64,000 nt of DNA from JBGRPZ01 sp041725955. Its GTDB lineage: Bacteria; Bacteroidota; Bacteroidia; Bacteroidales; JBGRPZ01. The notes under the pieces were generated by a model. That model was not told the origin of the DNA. It saw only the letters and a list, made by a program, of their open reading frames with translations, and did not search any database. Location of the stretch: assembly GCA_041725955.1 (NCBI GenBank), contig JBGRQE010000003.1:1-64000 (forward strand), in the 5' to 3' direction. Position 1 is the first letter of the stretch. Each line of letters begins with the position of its first letter. Position numbers and translations under genes: made by a program. Positions 42,792 to 51,894 of the stretch are shown one piece after another.

Positions 42792-43051
42792 ATTATTCTA
42801 CACTTTTTTCTAGGATAGATTTACTTTAAAAACTAACCACCACAGCTTATCCAGCTGAAAAAAAGGCTAGTAATAACTTTAGTTATTTTTCTTCTAAATA
42901 ATTATTTTTTCTAATCAATCATATTTTTCCTCTAAAACACTTTACAAGGTCTATTAATAAAGAATAACACAATCGAAATAAATCTTTAAGTGAACTGTAA
43001 TATACATTCTTTTTTTACGAAATTTGTTTTCCGTGTACTAAAAACAATTCT
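42792..43051. other. Upstream region of the aconitase-family gene
   Basis: About 260 AT-rich bases. No exact -7 box, hairpin or repeat was recognised; TACGAAATTTG near 43016 is only promoter-like. Confidence 0.4.
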
Positions 43052-44833
43052 ATGAAAGGAAAAACATTCGTTGAAAAAATATTAGGAGCTCCAGCAGGAG
43101 CTATTGTATTTAAAAAACCAGATATAGTTCTTACGCATGACAACACTTCAAGTATAATTAATACATTTAAAAAAATGGGAGGTAAAAAAGTATTGTCTCC
43201 ACAACAATTAATGATTGTACTTGATCACAACGCCCCTCCTACTAATGCTAAACTTGCAAATGACTATCAAAAAATAAGAGATTTCGTTACTGAACAAGGA
43301 ATAAACAATTTTCATGATGCAGGAGCAGGTATTTGTCATCAAATAATGAGCGATTACGCAAAACCAGGAATGATAATCGTTGGGAGCGACTCCCATACTT
43401 GCACTGCAGGAGCATTTAATACATTAGCTGCTGGAATTGACAGAACCGAAGCCGCTGGATTATGGAAACAAGGAGAAACTTGGTTTAGAGTTCCCCAAAC
43501 AATAAAAATTAACTTAGAAGGAAAACTACCCAAAGGGGTTTTTGCCAAAGACCTATCCTTATACATAATAGGAAAAATAAGTTCAAGTGGAGCAGACTAT
43601 CTTTCTATTGAATATCATGGGGATGGGGCAAATAATTTGACTATAGAACAAAGAATGACCTTATGTAATTTAGCATCAGAAATGGGGGCAAAAAACTCAT
43701 GTTTTCCTCCAGACAATGTGCTTTCAGATTTTATTGGAGAAGATATTCAGAAAGGCATTTGGGCGGATAATGATGCTGAATATTTCCAAGAAATAAATAT
43801 TGACCTCTCTAAACTCTGCCCTCTTATTGCAATTCCACATCAAGTTGATAATGTTAGAACAGTCAAAGAAATGCTTGAAACACCTATACATCAAGCAGTA
43901 GTTGGAACTTGCACTAATGGAAGATTAGAAGATCTTAGAATTGCATCTAAAATTCTTAAAGGGAAAAAGCTACCACTAAACATGCAAATGCTCATTATTC
44001 CAGCTTCAAGAAATATTTATCTAGAAGCCATTAATGAAGGTTTAGTAGAAATTTTTATTAAAGCAGGAGCTAATGTCTTATCTTCATCATGTGGTCCTTG
44101 TTTGGGAACTGGGCAAGGAATTCCTGCAGACAATTTCAATATTATCTCTACAGCAAATCGAAACTTCAAAGGTCGTATGGGTAATAAAAATGCTTTTGTT
44201 TATTTAGCCTCTCCTGCTGTGGTTGCTACTTCAGCATTGAATGGAAAAATATCTTTGCCTGAATGTGAAAACAAAGAACATAACTACTTCTATAAAGAGA
44301 AAAAAAACGAAACTATAACTATCGATAATAATGAACTAAGAAAATCAAATGGAGTATGGGATTATTCAAAAGTAAATAATATAAATACTGATTTAATGTT
44401 TGCAGGGCATTTAACCTATAAAGTATTAAGTTCTGAGCCAAAAGATATAATCCCTCATTTATTTGAGGATTTTGATCCATTATTCGCAAAGAAAGCAGAA
44501 ATAAATGACATAATAATTGCAGGAGATAATTTTGGATGTGGAAGCAGTAGAGAACATCCTGCTGTTGGCCTAGCTCATATTGGAATTCAAGCTGTAATTT
44601 GCAAATCTGTAAACAGAATTTTTTACAGATCTTCTGTAAATCAAGGCCTACCTATTATTATACAACCAGAAGCTGTAGATTTCTTCAATAGAGGAATGAA
44701 CATAGAAATCAATTTCCAAAAAGGAGTAATAAAAATTGAAAAGCAAGAATTTAAGTTTGCTCCATTACCAGATAAAATCTTAAATATTTTTAAAAACAAA
44801 GGACTTATCAACTATATCTTAAATAAAGAATAA
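43052..44833 (+). CDS. Single-chain aconitase-family hydro-lyase (LeuC-LeuD fusion type)
   Basis: 593 residues. Domains 1-3 resemble the large subunit of isopropylmalate isomerase/homoaconitase: VGSDSHTCTAGA, then the [4Fe-4S] ligands Cys287 (TCTNGRLEDL), Cys347 and Cys350 (SSSCGPCLGTG). The C-terminal 160 residues are the swivelling small subunit (AGDNFGCGSSREHPAVGL, INQGLP-like SVNQGLPIII). Most bacteria encode these as separate leuC and leuD; canonical one-chain aconitases are about 750-900 residues, so this compact fusion is a distinct form. The reaction is isomerisation of citrate or a citrate-like 2-hydroxy acid. Substrate uncertain: isocitrate-type chemistry would fit the dehydrogenase at 13551. 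No leu genes nearby. Confidence 0.85.
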   Translation: MKGKTFVEKILGAPAGAIVFKKPDIVLTHDNTSSIINTFKKMGGKKVLSPQQLMIVLDHNAPPTNAKLANDYQKIRDFVTEQGINNFHDAGAGICHQIMSDYAKPGMIIVGSDSHTCTAGAFNTLAAGIDRTEAAGLWKQGETWFRVPQTIKINLEGKLPKGVFAKDLSLYIIGKISSSGADYLSIEYHGDGANNLTIEQRMTLCNLASEMGAKNSCFPPDNVLSDFIGEDIQKGIWADNDAEYFQEINIDLSKLCPLIAIPHQVDNVRTVKEMLETPIHQAVVGTCTNGRLEDLRIASKILKGKKLPLNMQMLIIPASRNIYLEAINEGLVEIFIKAGANVLSSSCGPCLGTGQGIPADNFNIISTANRNFKGRMGNKNAFVYLASPAVVATSALNGKISLPECENKEHNYFYKEKKNETITIDNNELRKSNGVWDYSKVNNINTDLMFAGHLTYKVLSSEPKDIIPHLFEDFDPLFAKKAEINDIIIAGDNFGCGSSREHPAVGLAHIGIQAVICKSVNRIFYRSSVNQGLPIIIQPEAVDFFNRGMNIEINFQKGVIKIEKQEFKFAPLPDKILNIFKNKGLINYILNKE

Positions 44834-44846
44834 TTACACAAAAATA

Positions 44847-44885
44847 AAAGGAGGCTGTTTTTTATTAAAAACAACCTCCTTTTTA
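44847..44885. terminator. Bidirectional terminator between the hydro-lyase and phospholipase genes
   Basis: AAAGGAGG(CT)GTTT pairs with AAAC(A)ACCTCCTTT, with T-run on the plus side and A-run on the other, serving both convergent genes. Confidence 0.8.
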
Positions 44886-44913
44886 CTTCTGATATAAGTC
44901 TTATATTACAAAC

Positions 44914-45942
44914 CTATTTATTTGAATTAATTATATCCTGTACAATTTCTGGGTTTAATTGATACTGATCATAAATCATGATATTCAAACTTTTATTATT
45001 TGTCTTTGCAACATTTAACAACTGTGGATACCATGTTTTAAATCCATTATTTAAACTATTAGCATCTTTTACCATTCCTATTATTCCAACAGGACCACCT
45101 TTAGTTGATGCTATTAAATTTTCATTATGAGGACTTTGTATTGTTTGAGACACAAAAAACTTAGTCATAGGCCTTTTTGCAAGTTCAGCAGAAAGTAAAT
45201 TAACAATCACATTCTTATCATATTTATCAGGCCAATAGTTCAACATTTCTGTATCTCTATTAAATAAGTATTTTGATTGTTGCGAATAATTATTTTTATA
45301 AGAAGCAAACATAATTATATTTTGCTTTCCACTCCAAAGACTACCAATTGGTGATGTTGGTTTGAATTTATTTGGATCTACAATCTTGTCACCAAACTTC
45401 TCAACAAGAAGATCAAGAAATTCATTATAGTCTGCTTGATTTTCAAATAATACTGCTTGAAAATCTAAATACAAAATCTCTTTAGGATGAGCCTGTGTAA
45501 AAGCATCAATATCTTGAATTATTGGCAATAATGGATTAGAAACCAAATGATGATGGGTATAGAATTTACCATTATATTTTTGAATTCTAAAATCAAAATA
45601 TCTGACTCCATCCTCTAATTGCTTTTTTACACTGTTTGATTGATTTCTGGAAAACTCCCAAATACCTTTTTTACCTACAGCTTTTTTTGCCTCATCACTC
45701 CATTCACTAACAGGCTTAATTGAATAAGCATTATCCTCTTTTATCAAATCTGTTGCTGAATCATGTGTTCCAGGAATTGCGATGGCATTAATTGGAGTTT
45801 CTGATTTATTAGAAAAAACAGAACTCATCCAATCTGAAGTTGATTTTAAAGATGTAGATGTTTCAGGGGAATTCTCTTTTTTACAAGAGCTTGCAAAAAC
45901 TAAGACTGTAGCTACAGTCATTATGAAAATAATTCTTTTCAT
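44914..45942 (-). CDS. PI-PLC X-domain lipoprotein
   Basis: 342 residues. Lipobox ASSC puts the lipidated Cys at 20. The phosphatidylinositol-specific phospholipase C X-domain is shown by IPGTHDSAT (catalytic His60) and GVRYFDFRIQKYNGKFYTHH (second catalytic His near 130), with LDFQAV and NIIMFASY beta strands in order. It would cleave phosphoinositides or glycosyl-phosphoinositides, or act on another phosphodiester, at the cell surface or periplasm. Pathogen PI-PLCs act as toxins, but with a lipid anchor and a free-living context a nutrient-scavenging role alongside the GDPD/GlpT locus is more likely (inference). Confidence 0.87.
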   Translation of the reverse strand: MKRIIFIMTVATVLVFASSCKKENSPETSTSLKSTSDWMSSVFSNKSETPINAIAIPGTHDSATDLIKEDNAYSIKPVSEWSDEAKKAVGKKGIWEFSRNQSNSVKKQLEDGVRYFDFRIQKYNGKFYTHHHLVSNPLLPIIQDIDAFTQAHPKEILYLDFQAVLFENQADYNEFLDLLVEKFGDKIVDPNKFKPTSPIGSLWSGKQNIIMFASYKNNYSQQSKYLFNRDTEMLNYWPDKYDKNVIVNLLSAELAKRPMTKFFVSQTIQSPHNENLIASTKGGPVGIIGMVKDANSLNNGFKTWYPQLLNVAKTNNKSLNIMIYDQYQLNPEIVQDIINSNK

Positions 45943-46158
45943 CTTAGTTTAATTTTGGAAATAAATTAGTTAATTAGAATTAGGTTATTTCGAATGAGTT
46001 AATAGAGAAATAACATATTTTAACTTTTTTTATTTTAGACCTACTTAATTTATAACACCTATCACAATCAAAGCTGTAACAAACAATAAAAACTGAATTA
46101 ATTTAAAAATTCATAAAAAACAAAAAACTTATTGTTCTTTTGCAAAAAACCAGAAACA

Positions 46159-47364
46159 ATGAAAGAGCAAAAAGTCAAGATCAGTGAAATGGTAAGGCAT
46201 AATCCTGTTTTTCTTTTTCTATTCTTATTATGCATAGGTACTTCTATAGGATTTCAAGGTTGGAGAACCTTATTTAATAACTTTGCGATTGAAGAAGTCG
46301 GTTTAAATGGATTTAATATTGGAGCTATACAATCGCTAAGAGAAATACCTGGATTTTTATCTTTAGCAGTAGTTTTCTTACTTCTTTTTATACAAGAAAA
46401 AAGGCTAATTATTATTTCATGTACATTTCTTGCTTTAGGGGTTATTCTAACAGGTTTTCTTCCAAGCTTTACAGGTTTATTGATGACGACATTTATAATG
46501 TCTTTAGGATTTCATTATTTTGAAACTACCAATCAATCCATAACTCTTCAAAATTTCTCACAAAAAGAATCTCCTTTTGTCCTTGCCAACTTAAAAAGTG
46601 TCGTTGCTTTTTCAAATATATTTGCTGGAGGATTAATATTTATATTATCAAACCACTTAAATTATTCTACTAACTACACAATTCTTGGGTTAATCGTATT
46701 ATTATTTATTATAACAGCATTCATAAAAACACCACGAAACTGCTCTCCCATACCTCAAAACAAAAATATAGTTTTAAAAAAGAAATACTGGTTATTCTAT
46801 GTCCTCAATTTTTTAAGTGGTGCCAGAAGGCAAATCTTCGTAGTTTTTGCAGTACTTCTAATGGTAGAAAAATACAACTTCACAATAGCCCAGGTAAGCG
46901 TTTTATTTATACTGAACAATATAATTGCAATATTCACAAATCCAATAATAGCTCGTTTAATTAATAATTTTGGAGAGAAAACAACCTTAAGAATTGAATA
47001 TTCTGCATTGGCAATAATCTTTTTTTCTTATGCTTATTTTGATTCTCCAATCATCGCAGCAAGCTTATATATCTTTGATCATATTTTCTTTAATTTCAGT
47101 ATTGGAATTCGAACATACTTCCAAAAACATGCTGACCCCAAAGACATCGCTCCTTCAATGGCAGCTGGGTTTACAATAAATCATATTGCTGCAGTCATAT
47201 TACCTTTTATTGGAGGAATGGTTTGGTTAATTAACTGGAGAATTCCATTTATAGCAGCAGTTGTTTTGTGTTTTATTTCTCTCGGATTTATTCAGTTTAT
47301 GAAGCCATATAAATCTTGCGAGAATATCCCTATGAAAAATATAAAAAAAACCAAAACGTTTTAG
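46159..47364 (+). CDS. MFS transporter of unknown substrate
   Basis: 401 residues from ATG 46159, preferred over an in-frame TTG at 46132. About 12 membrane segments; no strong motif A. SFGFHYFE-like SLGFHYFETTNQSITLQNFS and IRTYFQKHADPKDIAPSMAA are distinctive stretches shared with uncharacterised MFS proteins. It lies 70 nt before the metallophosphoesterase gene in the same direction. Confidence 0.8.
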   Translation: MKEQKVKISEMVRHNPVFLFLFLLCIGTSIGFQGWRTLFNNFAIEEVGLNGFNIGAIQSLREIPGFLSLAVVFLLLFIQEKRLIIISCTFLALGVILTGFLPSFTGLLMTTFIMSLGFHYFETTNQSITLQNFSQKESPFVLANLKSVVAFSNIFAGGLIFILSNHLNYSTNYTILGLIVLLFIITAFIKTPRNCSPIPQNKNIVLKKKYWLFYVLNFLSGARRQIFVVFAVLLMVEKYNFTIAQVSVLFILNNIIAIFTNPIIARLINNFGEKTTLRIEYSALAIIFFSYAYFDSPIIAASLYIFDHIFFNFSIGIRTYFQKHADPKDIAPSMAAGFTINHIAAVILPFIGGMVWLINWRIPFIAAVVLCFISLGFIQFMKPYKSCENIPMKNIKKTKTF

Positions 47365-47398
47365 TTGAATTAAAAGGCTGAAATAAATCAGAAATAAG

Positions 47399-47406
47399 TA
47401 TTTTTG
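47399..47406 (+). promoter_or_regulatory. -7 promoter box of the metallophosphoesterase gene
   Basis: TATTTTTG is an exact match; no TTG at -33. The start near 47412 leaves a 23-nt leader. Confidence 0.4.
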
Positions 47407-47434
47407 AGAAATCACATTTAGCTAAACTACACAA

Positions 47435-48745
47435 ATGCGAAAAAAAATAATCATCGTAGTTATTTTTATCCTATTAATGGTGGGAGGCTATATCTATACG
47501 GATTACTATTACCCTCAGTACTCTGGAAGATTTCCGTTTATACTCATCCTTGTTTTTCTTGACTTTTACCTCTATAATGGTGTAAAAGATTTTATCCAAA
47601 AAAGAAAACGTATTTTAAGATATTCCTTAAAAACACTTTTCTGGATTCCTTTTGCTGCAATTATTCTGTCATTAATAATTTCACCAATTGATAATTTAGG
47701 ATTCTGGAATAGTAATGTTAGAACCATATTCTTCGGACTTGTTTTTTCTGTTTATGCAGTAAAAATTATTCCACTATTATTTTTCATAGCTTCTGATTTC
47801 ATTACTCTTATCAACAAAAAAAAGAAGGTTCAGCATAATACTGAGAAAACAAAAATAACAAGAAAAAACTTCCTAAAAACCGTTGGTCTTGCAGGAGGTG
47901 GAATCATGTTCGCTACTATGTTTGTAGGTATGTTTAAATGGGCTTATCAGTTTAAAGTTCATCATATAAAAATAAAACCTGAAAATTTCTCGGATAAACT
48001 AAACGGGTTGAAAATAGTTCAACTTTCCGACATCCATCTTGGTAGCTGGGTCGACAAAAAAGCAATCGATAGAGCTGTAGAAATTATTAATGATCTAAAT
48101 CCTGACATAGTTCTTTTTACAGGAGACCTTGTCAACTATCAATCACTTGAAGCTCTTCCTTTTACAGAAAAGCTTAAACTTCTAAAAGCAAAAATTGGTA
48201 TTTACTGCATTTTAGGAAACCATGATTATGGAGATTACTTAAGATGGCCATCAAAGAAAGCAAAAGAAAATAATATGGAAATTCTATTTGATTTCTATAA
48301 AGAAATAGGTTGGGACTTACTCTTAAATGAAAATAGAATCATTGAATTCCAAGGAGAAAAACTAGCTTTAATAGGAGTTCAAAATTGGTCACATTATAAA
48401 CATTTTCCAAAATATGGCGACCTAACAAAGGCAGTAAAAGGAACGGAAACTATAAATGCAAAACTTTTAATGAGCCACGACCCAACTCATTGGCACTATG
48501 AAATTAAAGAGAATTGGCCTGAAATAAAACTCACTTTATCAGGTCATACTCATGGATTTCAATTTGGCGTAGAAACTCCCAAATTTAAGTGGAGTCCTTC
48601 ACAATGGATTTACCCCGAATGGGCTGGCTTATATACCCATCATTCTAGTCAACAGCATATTTATGTCAACAGAGGCCTAGGAACTATTGGTTACCCAGGA
48701 AGAATTGGAATTCTTCCTGAAATAAGTTTAATTGAAATTGGTTAA
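47435..48745 (+). CDS. Membrane-anchored metallophosphoesterase (YkuE/LpxG-like)
   Basis: 436 residues. Four or five N-terminal membrane helices (about 1-165), the last followed by an RKNFLKT motif, then a calcineurin-like phosphoesterase domain with the full metal signature: LSDIHLGSW (about 198-206), GDLVN, GNHDYGDY, SHDPTHW and SGHTHGFQ. It hydrolyses phosphomonoesters or diphosphates; in lipid A-making bacteria related enzymes act as UDP-2,3-diacylglucosamine hydrolases. This could be one, or a phosphodiesterase of envelope lipids. It ends 3 nt from the convergent aminotransferase gene with no terminator. Confidence 0.85.
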   Translation: MRKKIIIVVIFILLMVGGYIYTDYYYPQYSGRFPFILILVFLDFYLYNGVKDFIQKRKRILRYSLKTLFWIPFAAIILSLIISPIDNLGFWNSNVRTIFFGLVFSVYAVKIIPLLFFIASDFITLINKKKKVQHNTEKTKITRKNFLKTVGLAGGGIMFATMFVGMFKWAYQFKVHHIKIKPENFSDKLNGLKIVQLSDIHLGSWVDKKAIDRAVEIINDLNPDIVLFTGDLVNYQSLEALPFTEKLKLLKAKIGIYCILGNHDYGDYLRWPSKKAKENNMEILFDFYKEIGWDLLLNENRIIEFQGEKLALIGVQNWSHYKHFPKYGDLTKAVKGTETINAKLLMSHDPTHWHYEIKENWPEIKLTLSGHTHGFQFGVETPKFKWSPSQWIYPEWAGLYTHHSSQQHIYVNRGLGTIGYPGRIGILPEISLIEIG

Positions 48746-48748
48746 GAT

Positions 48749-50209
48749 TTAAAGGTGAAACCATTCTTTATCTAATTTCATAAATGGTTTCACTTCATTT
48801 TTATGACGATATTCATTGGAATCAGATATATAAACATAATCCATCTTCCATTCTTCTTTATTTTCTACCAATTGCTTTATCGCATTAAGAATATAGCTTA
48901 ATTCCAAATTAGTCATTGTAGGATGCAAGGATAATCTAACCCAACCAATCTTATTAACAAGATCTCCCCCTTCAATATTTCTAATAATTTCATCTGCTTC
49001 ATCACTACGAATTCCTAACAAATAATGCCCATAAGTCGCAGCACATGCACAACCACCCCTAAGCTGTATTCCGAATCTATCATTTAAAATCTTCACAACC
49101 AAATTATAATGAATACCTTCTATACAAAAAGAAATAATCCCCAATCTTTCTTTGTGCTCTCCTGCCAGAATATGTAAACCAGAAATATCTTCTAATTCTT
49201 TAAACGCCATCTCCAATAATTCCTTTTCTCTTTGCTGCATTCTTTTTGAAGTCATCTTCTCCTTTAACTTAATACAAAGAGCAACACGAATTAATTGTAA
49301 AATCCCTGGGGTTCCTCCATCTTCAAGTGATTCAATATTTCCAATATATTTATAATCACCCCTCATACTCATCCACTCAATAGTTCCTCCTCCAGGATGA
49401 TCGGGATACGTTTTTGAGTATAAGTTTCGATTAAAGATACAGATCCCAGAAGTTCCTGGTCCTCCAAGAAATTTATGAGGAGAAAATATTATTGCATCTA
49501 ATCTTTCTTTGGGATTACTTGGATGCATATCCATAGGAACGTAAGGAGCAGACGCAGCATAATCAGCAATTAGAAACCCATTAAACTCGTGCATAATGGC
49601 TGCTAATTCATAAATTGGTGTCTCGATCCCAGTAACATTAGAACAGGCAGTAAAGGCTCCAATTTTTATTTTTCTTGAAGAATACTTGGTCAGCTCTTTT
49701 CTTAATTGTTTTGGATTTACTAATAAATCCTTATCAGGTTTAAGCAATACAACATCTGCATTAGTTTCAAGCCAACTAAGGTGGTTAGAATGATGTTCCA
49801 TATGAGATAAAAAAACTACAGGTTTTTCAATAGTTGACAAACATTTCTTCCCATTTATTGCAGCACATGTTTTTAATCCAATAATACGTTGTAACTTATT
49901 CACAACCCCTGTCATTCCAGACCCTTCAGATATCAGGACATCATTTTCATTTGCATTACAATGTTTTTTTATAATATATTTTGCATAGTTATAAGCATCT
50001 GTCATCAACACTCCTGTTTCACTGGCTTCGGTATGTGAATTTCCAACAAATGGACCAAAATCTTTTACAATTCTATCTTCAATATCTTTATATAACCTCC
50101 CACTTGCTACCCAATCTGCATAAATCAATCTACGAATGCCATAAGGTGTTCGAAAATCTTGTTCCACACCAACGATCTTTCTTCTAAACTCCTCAAAATA
50201 ATGCTCCAT
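48749..50209 (-). CDS. Class V aminotransferase / cysteine-desulfurase-like PLP enzyme
   Basis: 486 residues from ATG 50209, preferred because the following MEHYFEEFRRKIVG is a normal N terminus. The PLP Lys is in IIFSPHKFLGGPGTSGICIF; FLSHMEHHSNHLSW (aromatic/His stacking) and LIADYAASAPYVPMD (PLP Asp region) fit the class V fold. GGCACAATYGHYLLG carries cysteines near the position of the desulfurase loop, so a cysteine desulfurase-like or MOCOS-like reaction is possible. Not in an ISC/SUF operon, so a housekeeping Fe-S role is unsupported. The sequence around the ATG is partly duplicated upstream (50193-50265). Confidence 0.75.
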   Translation of the reverse strand: MEHYFEEFRRKIVGVEQDFRTPYGIRRLIYADWVASGRLYKDIEDRIVKDFGPFVGNSHTEASETGVLMTDAYNYAKYIIKKHCNANENDVLISEGSGMTGVVNKLQRIIGLKTCAAINGKKCLSTIEKPVVFLSHMEHHSNHLSWLETNADVVLLKPDKDLLVNPKQLRKELTKYSSRKIKIGAFTACSNVTGIETPIYELAAIMHEFNGFLIADYAASAPYVPMDMHPSNPKERLDAIIFSPHKFLGGPGTSGICIFNRNLYSKTYPDHPGGGTIEWMSMRGDYKYIGNIESLEDGGTPGILQLIRVALCIKLKEKMTSKRMQQREKELLEMAFKELEDISGLHILAGEHKERLGIISFCIEGIHYNLVVKILNDRFGIQLRGGCACAATYGHYLLGIRSDEADEIIRNIEGGDLVNKIGWVRLSLHPTMTNLELSYILNAIKQLVENKEEWKMDYVYISDSNEYRHKNEVKPFMKLDKEWFHL

Positions 50210-50265
50210 AAAATACCTGATTAAAAGCAACAATATCGCATCAAAAAAATAATGCTCTATAAAAA
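50193..50265 (-). repeat. Duplicated start region of the aminotransferase gene
   Basis: On the minus strand the start region TATGGAGCATTATTTT recurs 52 nt upstream as TATAGAGCATTATTTT, with ATG changed to ATA. It looks like a short partial duplication of the gene's 5' end with the old start lost. Confidence 0.55.
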
Positions 50266-50452
50266 TCTTCCAAAAGCAAAAACCAAACTCTTCTTATGTT
50301 ATTGTATAGAAAAAACAATGTAAACAAAACAAGCCCTCAACTGTATTCCAATAAAAGGAAACACAAAACTAATAAAGAAATATTCTTTAACAGAGAATCA
50401 ACCTACATAAAGCCAAAACAAATTTTAATAATATCAAGAGGACTAAAATCAT

Positions 50453-50482
50453 TTGATAACAATAACAAGTAATCTATATTTG
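50453..50482 (+). promoter_or_regulatory. Promoter of the cation/proton antiporter gene
   Basis: TTG (50453-50455), 19-nt spacer, TATATTTG (50475-50482). The start near 50488 gives a leader of about 66 nt. Confidence 0.75.
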
Positions 50483-50553
50483 CAAACTACCTTTAAAATT
50501 GTTAATGCAGATCTGCTATTTTCAGATTCAGCAATAAATTTAATTCATTTATA

Positions 50554-51792
50554 ATGTTTTTTGACTCTTACACTCTAATCGCAATTCTGTGCATATTGGT
50601 AATTTTATCTTATGCTTACTCAGTTATTAGCAAAACAACCAACATACCCTCTGTCCTATTGTTGTTAGGAACAGGAATAGCTGCACGTATTGCTACAGAT
50701 TATTGGAATCTACAAATTCCTTTCAACTCTGAAGTTTTAACCATCTTTGGAACCATTGGTCTTATTCTTATTGTTCTTGAAGGCACTTTAGAACTGAAAA
50801 TAACAAAAGATAAAACTAAAGTAATTCGGCAAACCTTCTTTGCTGCATTAATCATCTTAATAGCATCGTCTTTATTGATTGCAGGAGGCATTAAATTTGT
50901 TTATCCTCATTTTAACTTTAGAGTTTGTTTAGTAAACGCGATTCCAATGGCAGTAATCAGTAGTGCAATAGCTATTCCTAGTGTTGCCAATATGGTTTCT
51001 CACAAAAAAGAATTTATTATCTATGAATCTATTTTCAGTGATATTTTAGGAATTCTTCTTTTCAATTTTATCGTTTACAATGACACTTTTACAGGAAAAA
51101 GTGTAGAATGGATTGCCTTTGATTTTGTGACTACAATTATTGTTTCGGCTATATTCTCTATCCTAATGATTTTTTTCCTTGACAAAACAAAAATGAATAT
51201 AAAGTTCTTTCTAATTATTGCAATACTAATTCTTCTGTATGCATTTGGAAAGGCAATGCACTTAAGTAGTTTATTACTAATTTTAATATTTGGTTTGGTA
51301 GTAAACAACATTGAACTATTTGGGAAAAGGCGTATAAATAAACATATTAACATCGACAAGATCAACCAAAGCTTAAAGGAATTCGAAACAATCACCATAG
51401 AATCAGCATTTTTAATACGAACATTCTTCTTTGTAGCATTTGGTTTTTCTTTACATCTAGAAACTATCTTTCGTCCTAAAATCCTAATTACCGGGGGTAT
51501 AATACTTGCTTTTCTTTATTTTCTAAGATTCATCTGGTTAAAGTATAGCTTGAGGTCAAACCTCTTCCCTGAGTTATTTATAGCACCTAGAGGATTAATC
51601 ACCATACTGCTTTTCTACAGCATACCTCAAAAATATAGTATTGGAGTTATTTCTGAAGGAGTTTTATTTGTTGTAATTATTGGAACTAGTCTAATTATGT
51701 CGGCAGGAATCATTGGTCATCAAAACATTATAAAATCTACTTCCACACCTGAATTAGACAATTTCCTAAAGAAAGACAAAAAAACAAAATAA
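50554..51792 (+). CDS. Cation/proton antiporter (CPA family)
   Basis: 412 residues with 11-12 membrane segments. SVLLLLGTGIAARIATDYWN near the start, GTIGLILIVLEGTLELKI (TM with acidic residues) and LVNAIPMAVISSAIAIPSVA (unwound segment with Pro and Ala/Ser) fit the NhaP/KefB-type antiporter core. The cation (Na+ or K+) cannot be read from the sequence. No regulatory TrkA-N domain follows. Monocistronic with its own promoter and a shared terminator. Confidence 0.85.
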   Translation: MFFDSYTLIAILCILVILSYAYSVISKTTNIPSVLLLLGTGIAARIATDYWNLQIPFNSEVLTIFGTIGLILIVLEGTLELKITKDKTKVIRQTFFAALIILIASSLLIAGGIKFVYPHFNFRVCLVNAIPMAVISSAIAIPSVANMVSHKKEFIIYESIFSDILGILLFNFIVYNDTFTGKSVEWIAFDFVTTIIVSAIFSILMIFFLDKTKMNIKFFLIIAILILLYAFGKAMHLSSLLLILIFGLVVNNIELFGKRRINKHINIDKINQSLKEFETITIESAFLIRTFFFVAFGFSLHLETIFRPKILITGGIILAFLYFLRFIWLKYSLRSNLFPELFIAPRGLITILLFYSIPQKYSIGVISEGVLFVVIIGTSLIMSAGIIGHQNIIKSTSTPELDNFLKKDKKTK

Positions 51793-51843
51793 AAGCTCAT
51801 ATAAAGTATTACTTTAAGCAAAAGTCTTTAGAACTTGATTTAC

Positions 51844-51878
51844 AAAAAAAAGCGACAGGAAACCTATCGCTTTTTTTT
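51844..51878. terminator. Bidirectional terminator between antiporter and TPR genes
   Basis: AAAAAAAGCGA-C-AGG pairs with CCT-A-TCGCTTTTTTT around AAA; long A and T arms allow termination of both convergent genes. Confidence 0.85.
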
Positions 51879-51894
51879 GTAATTATTATATTAT

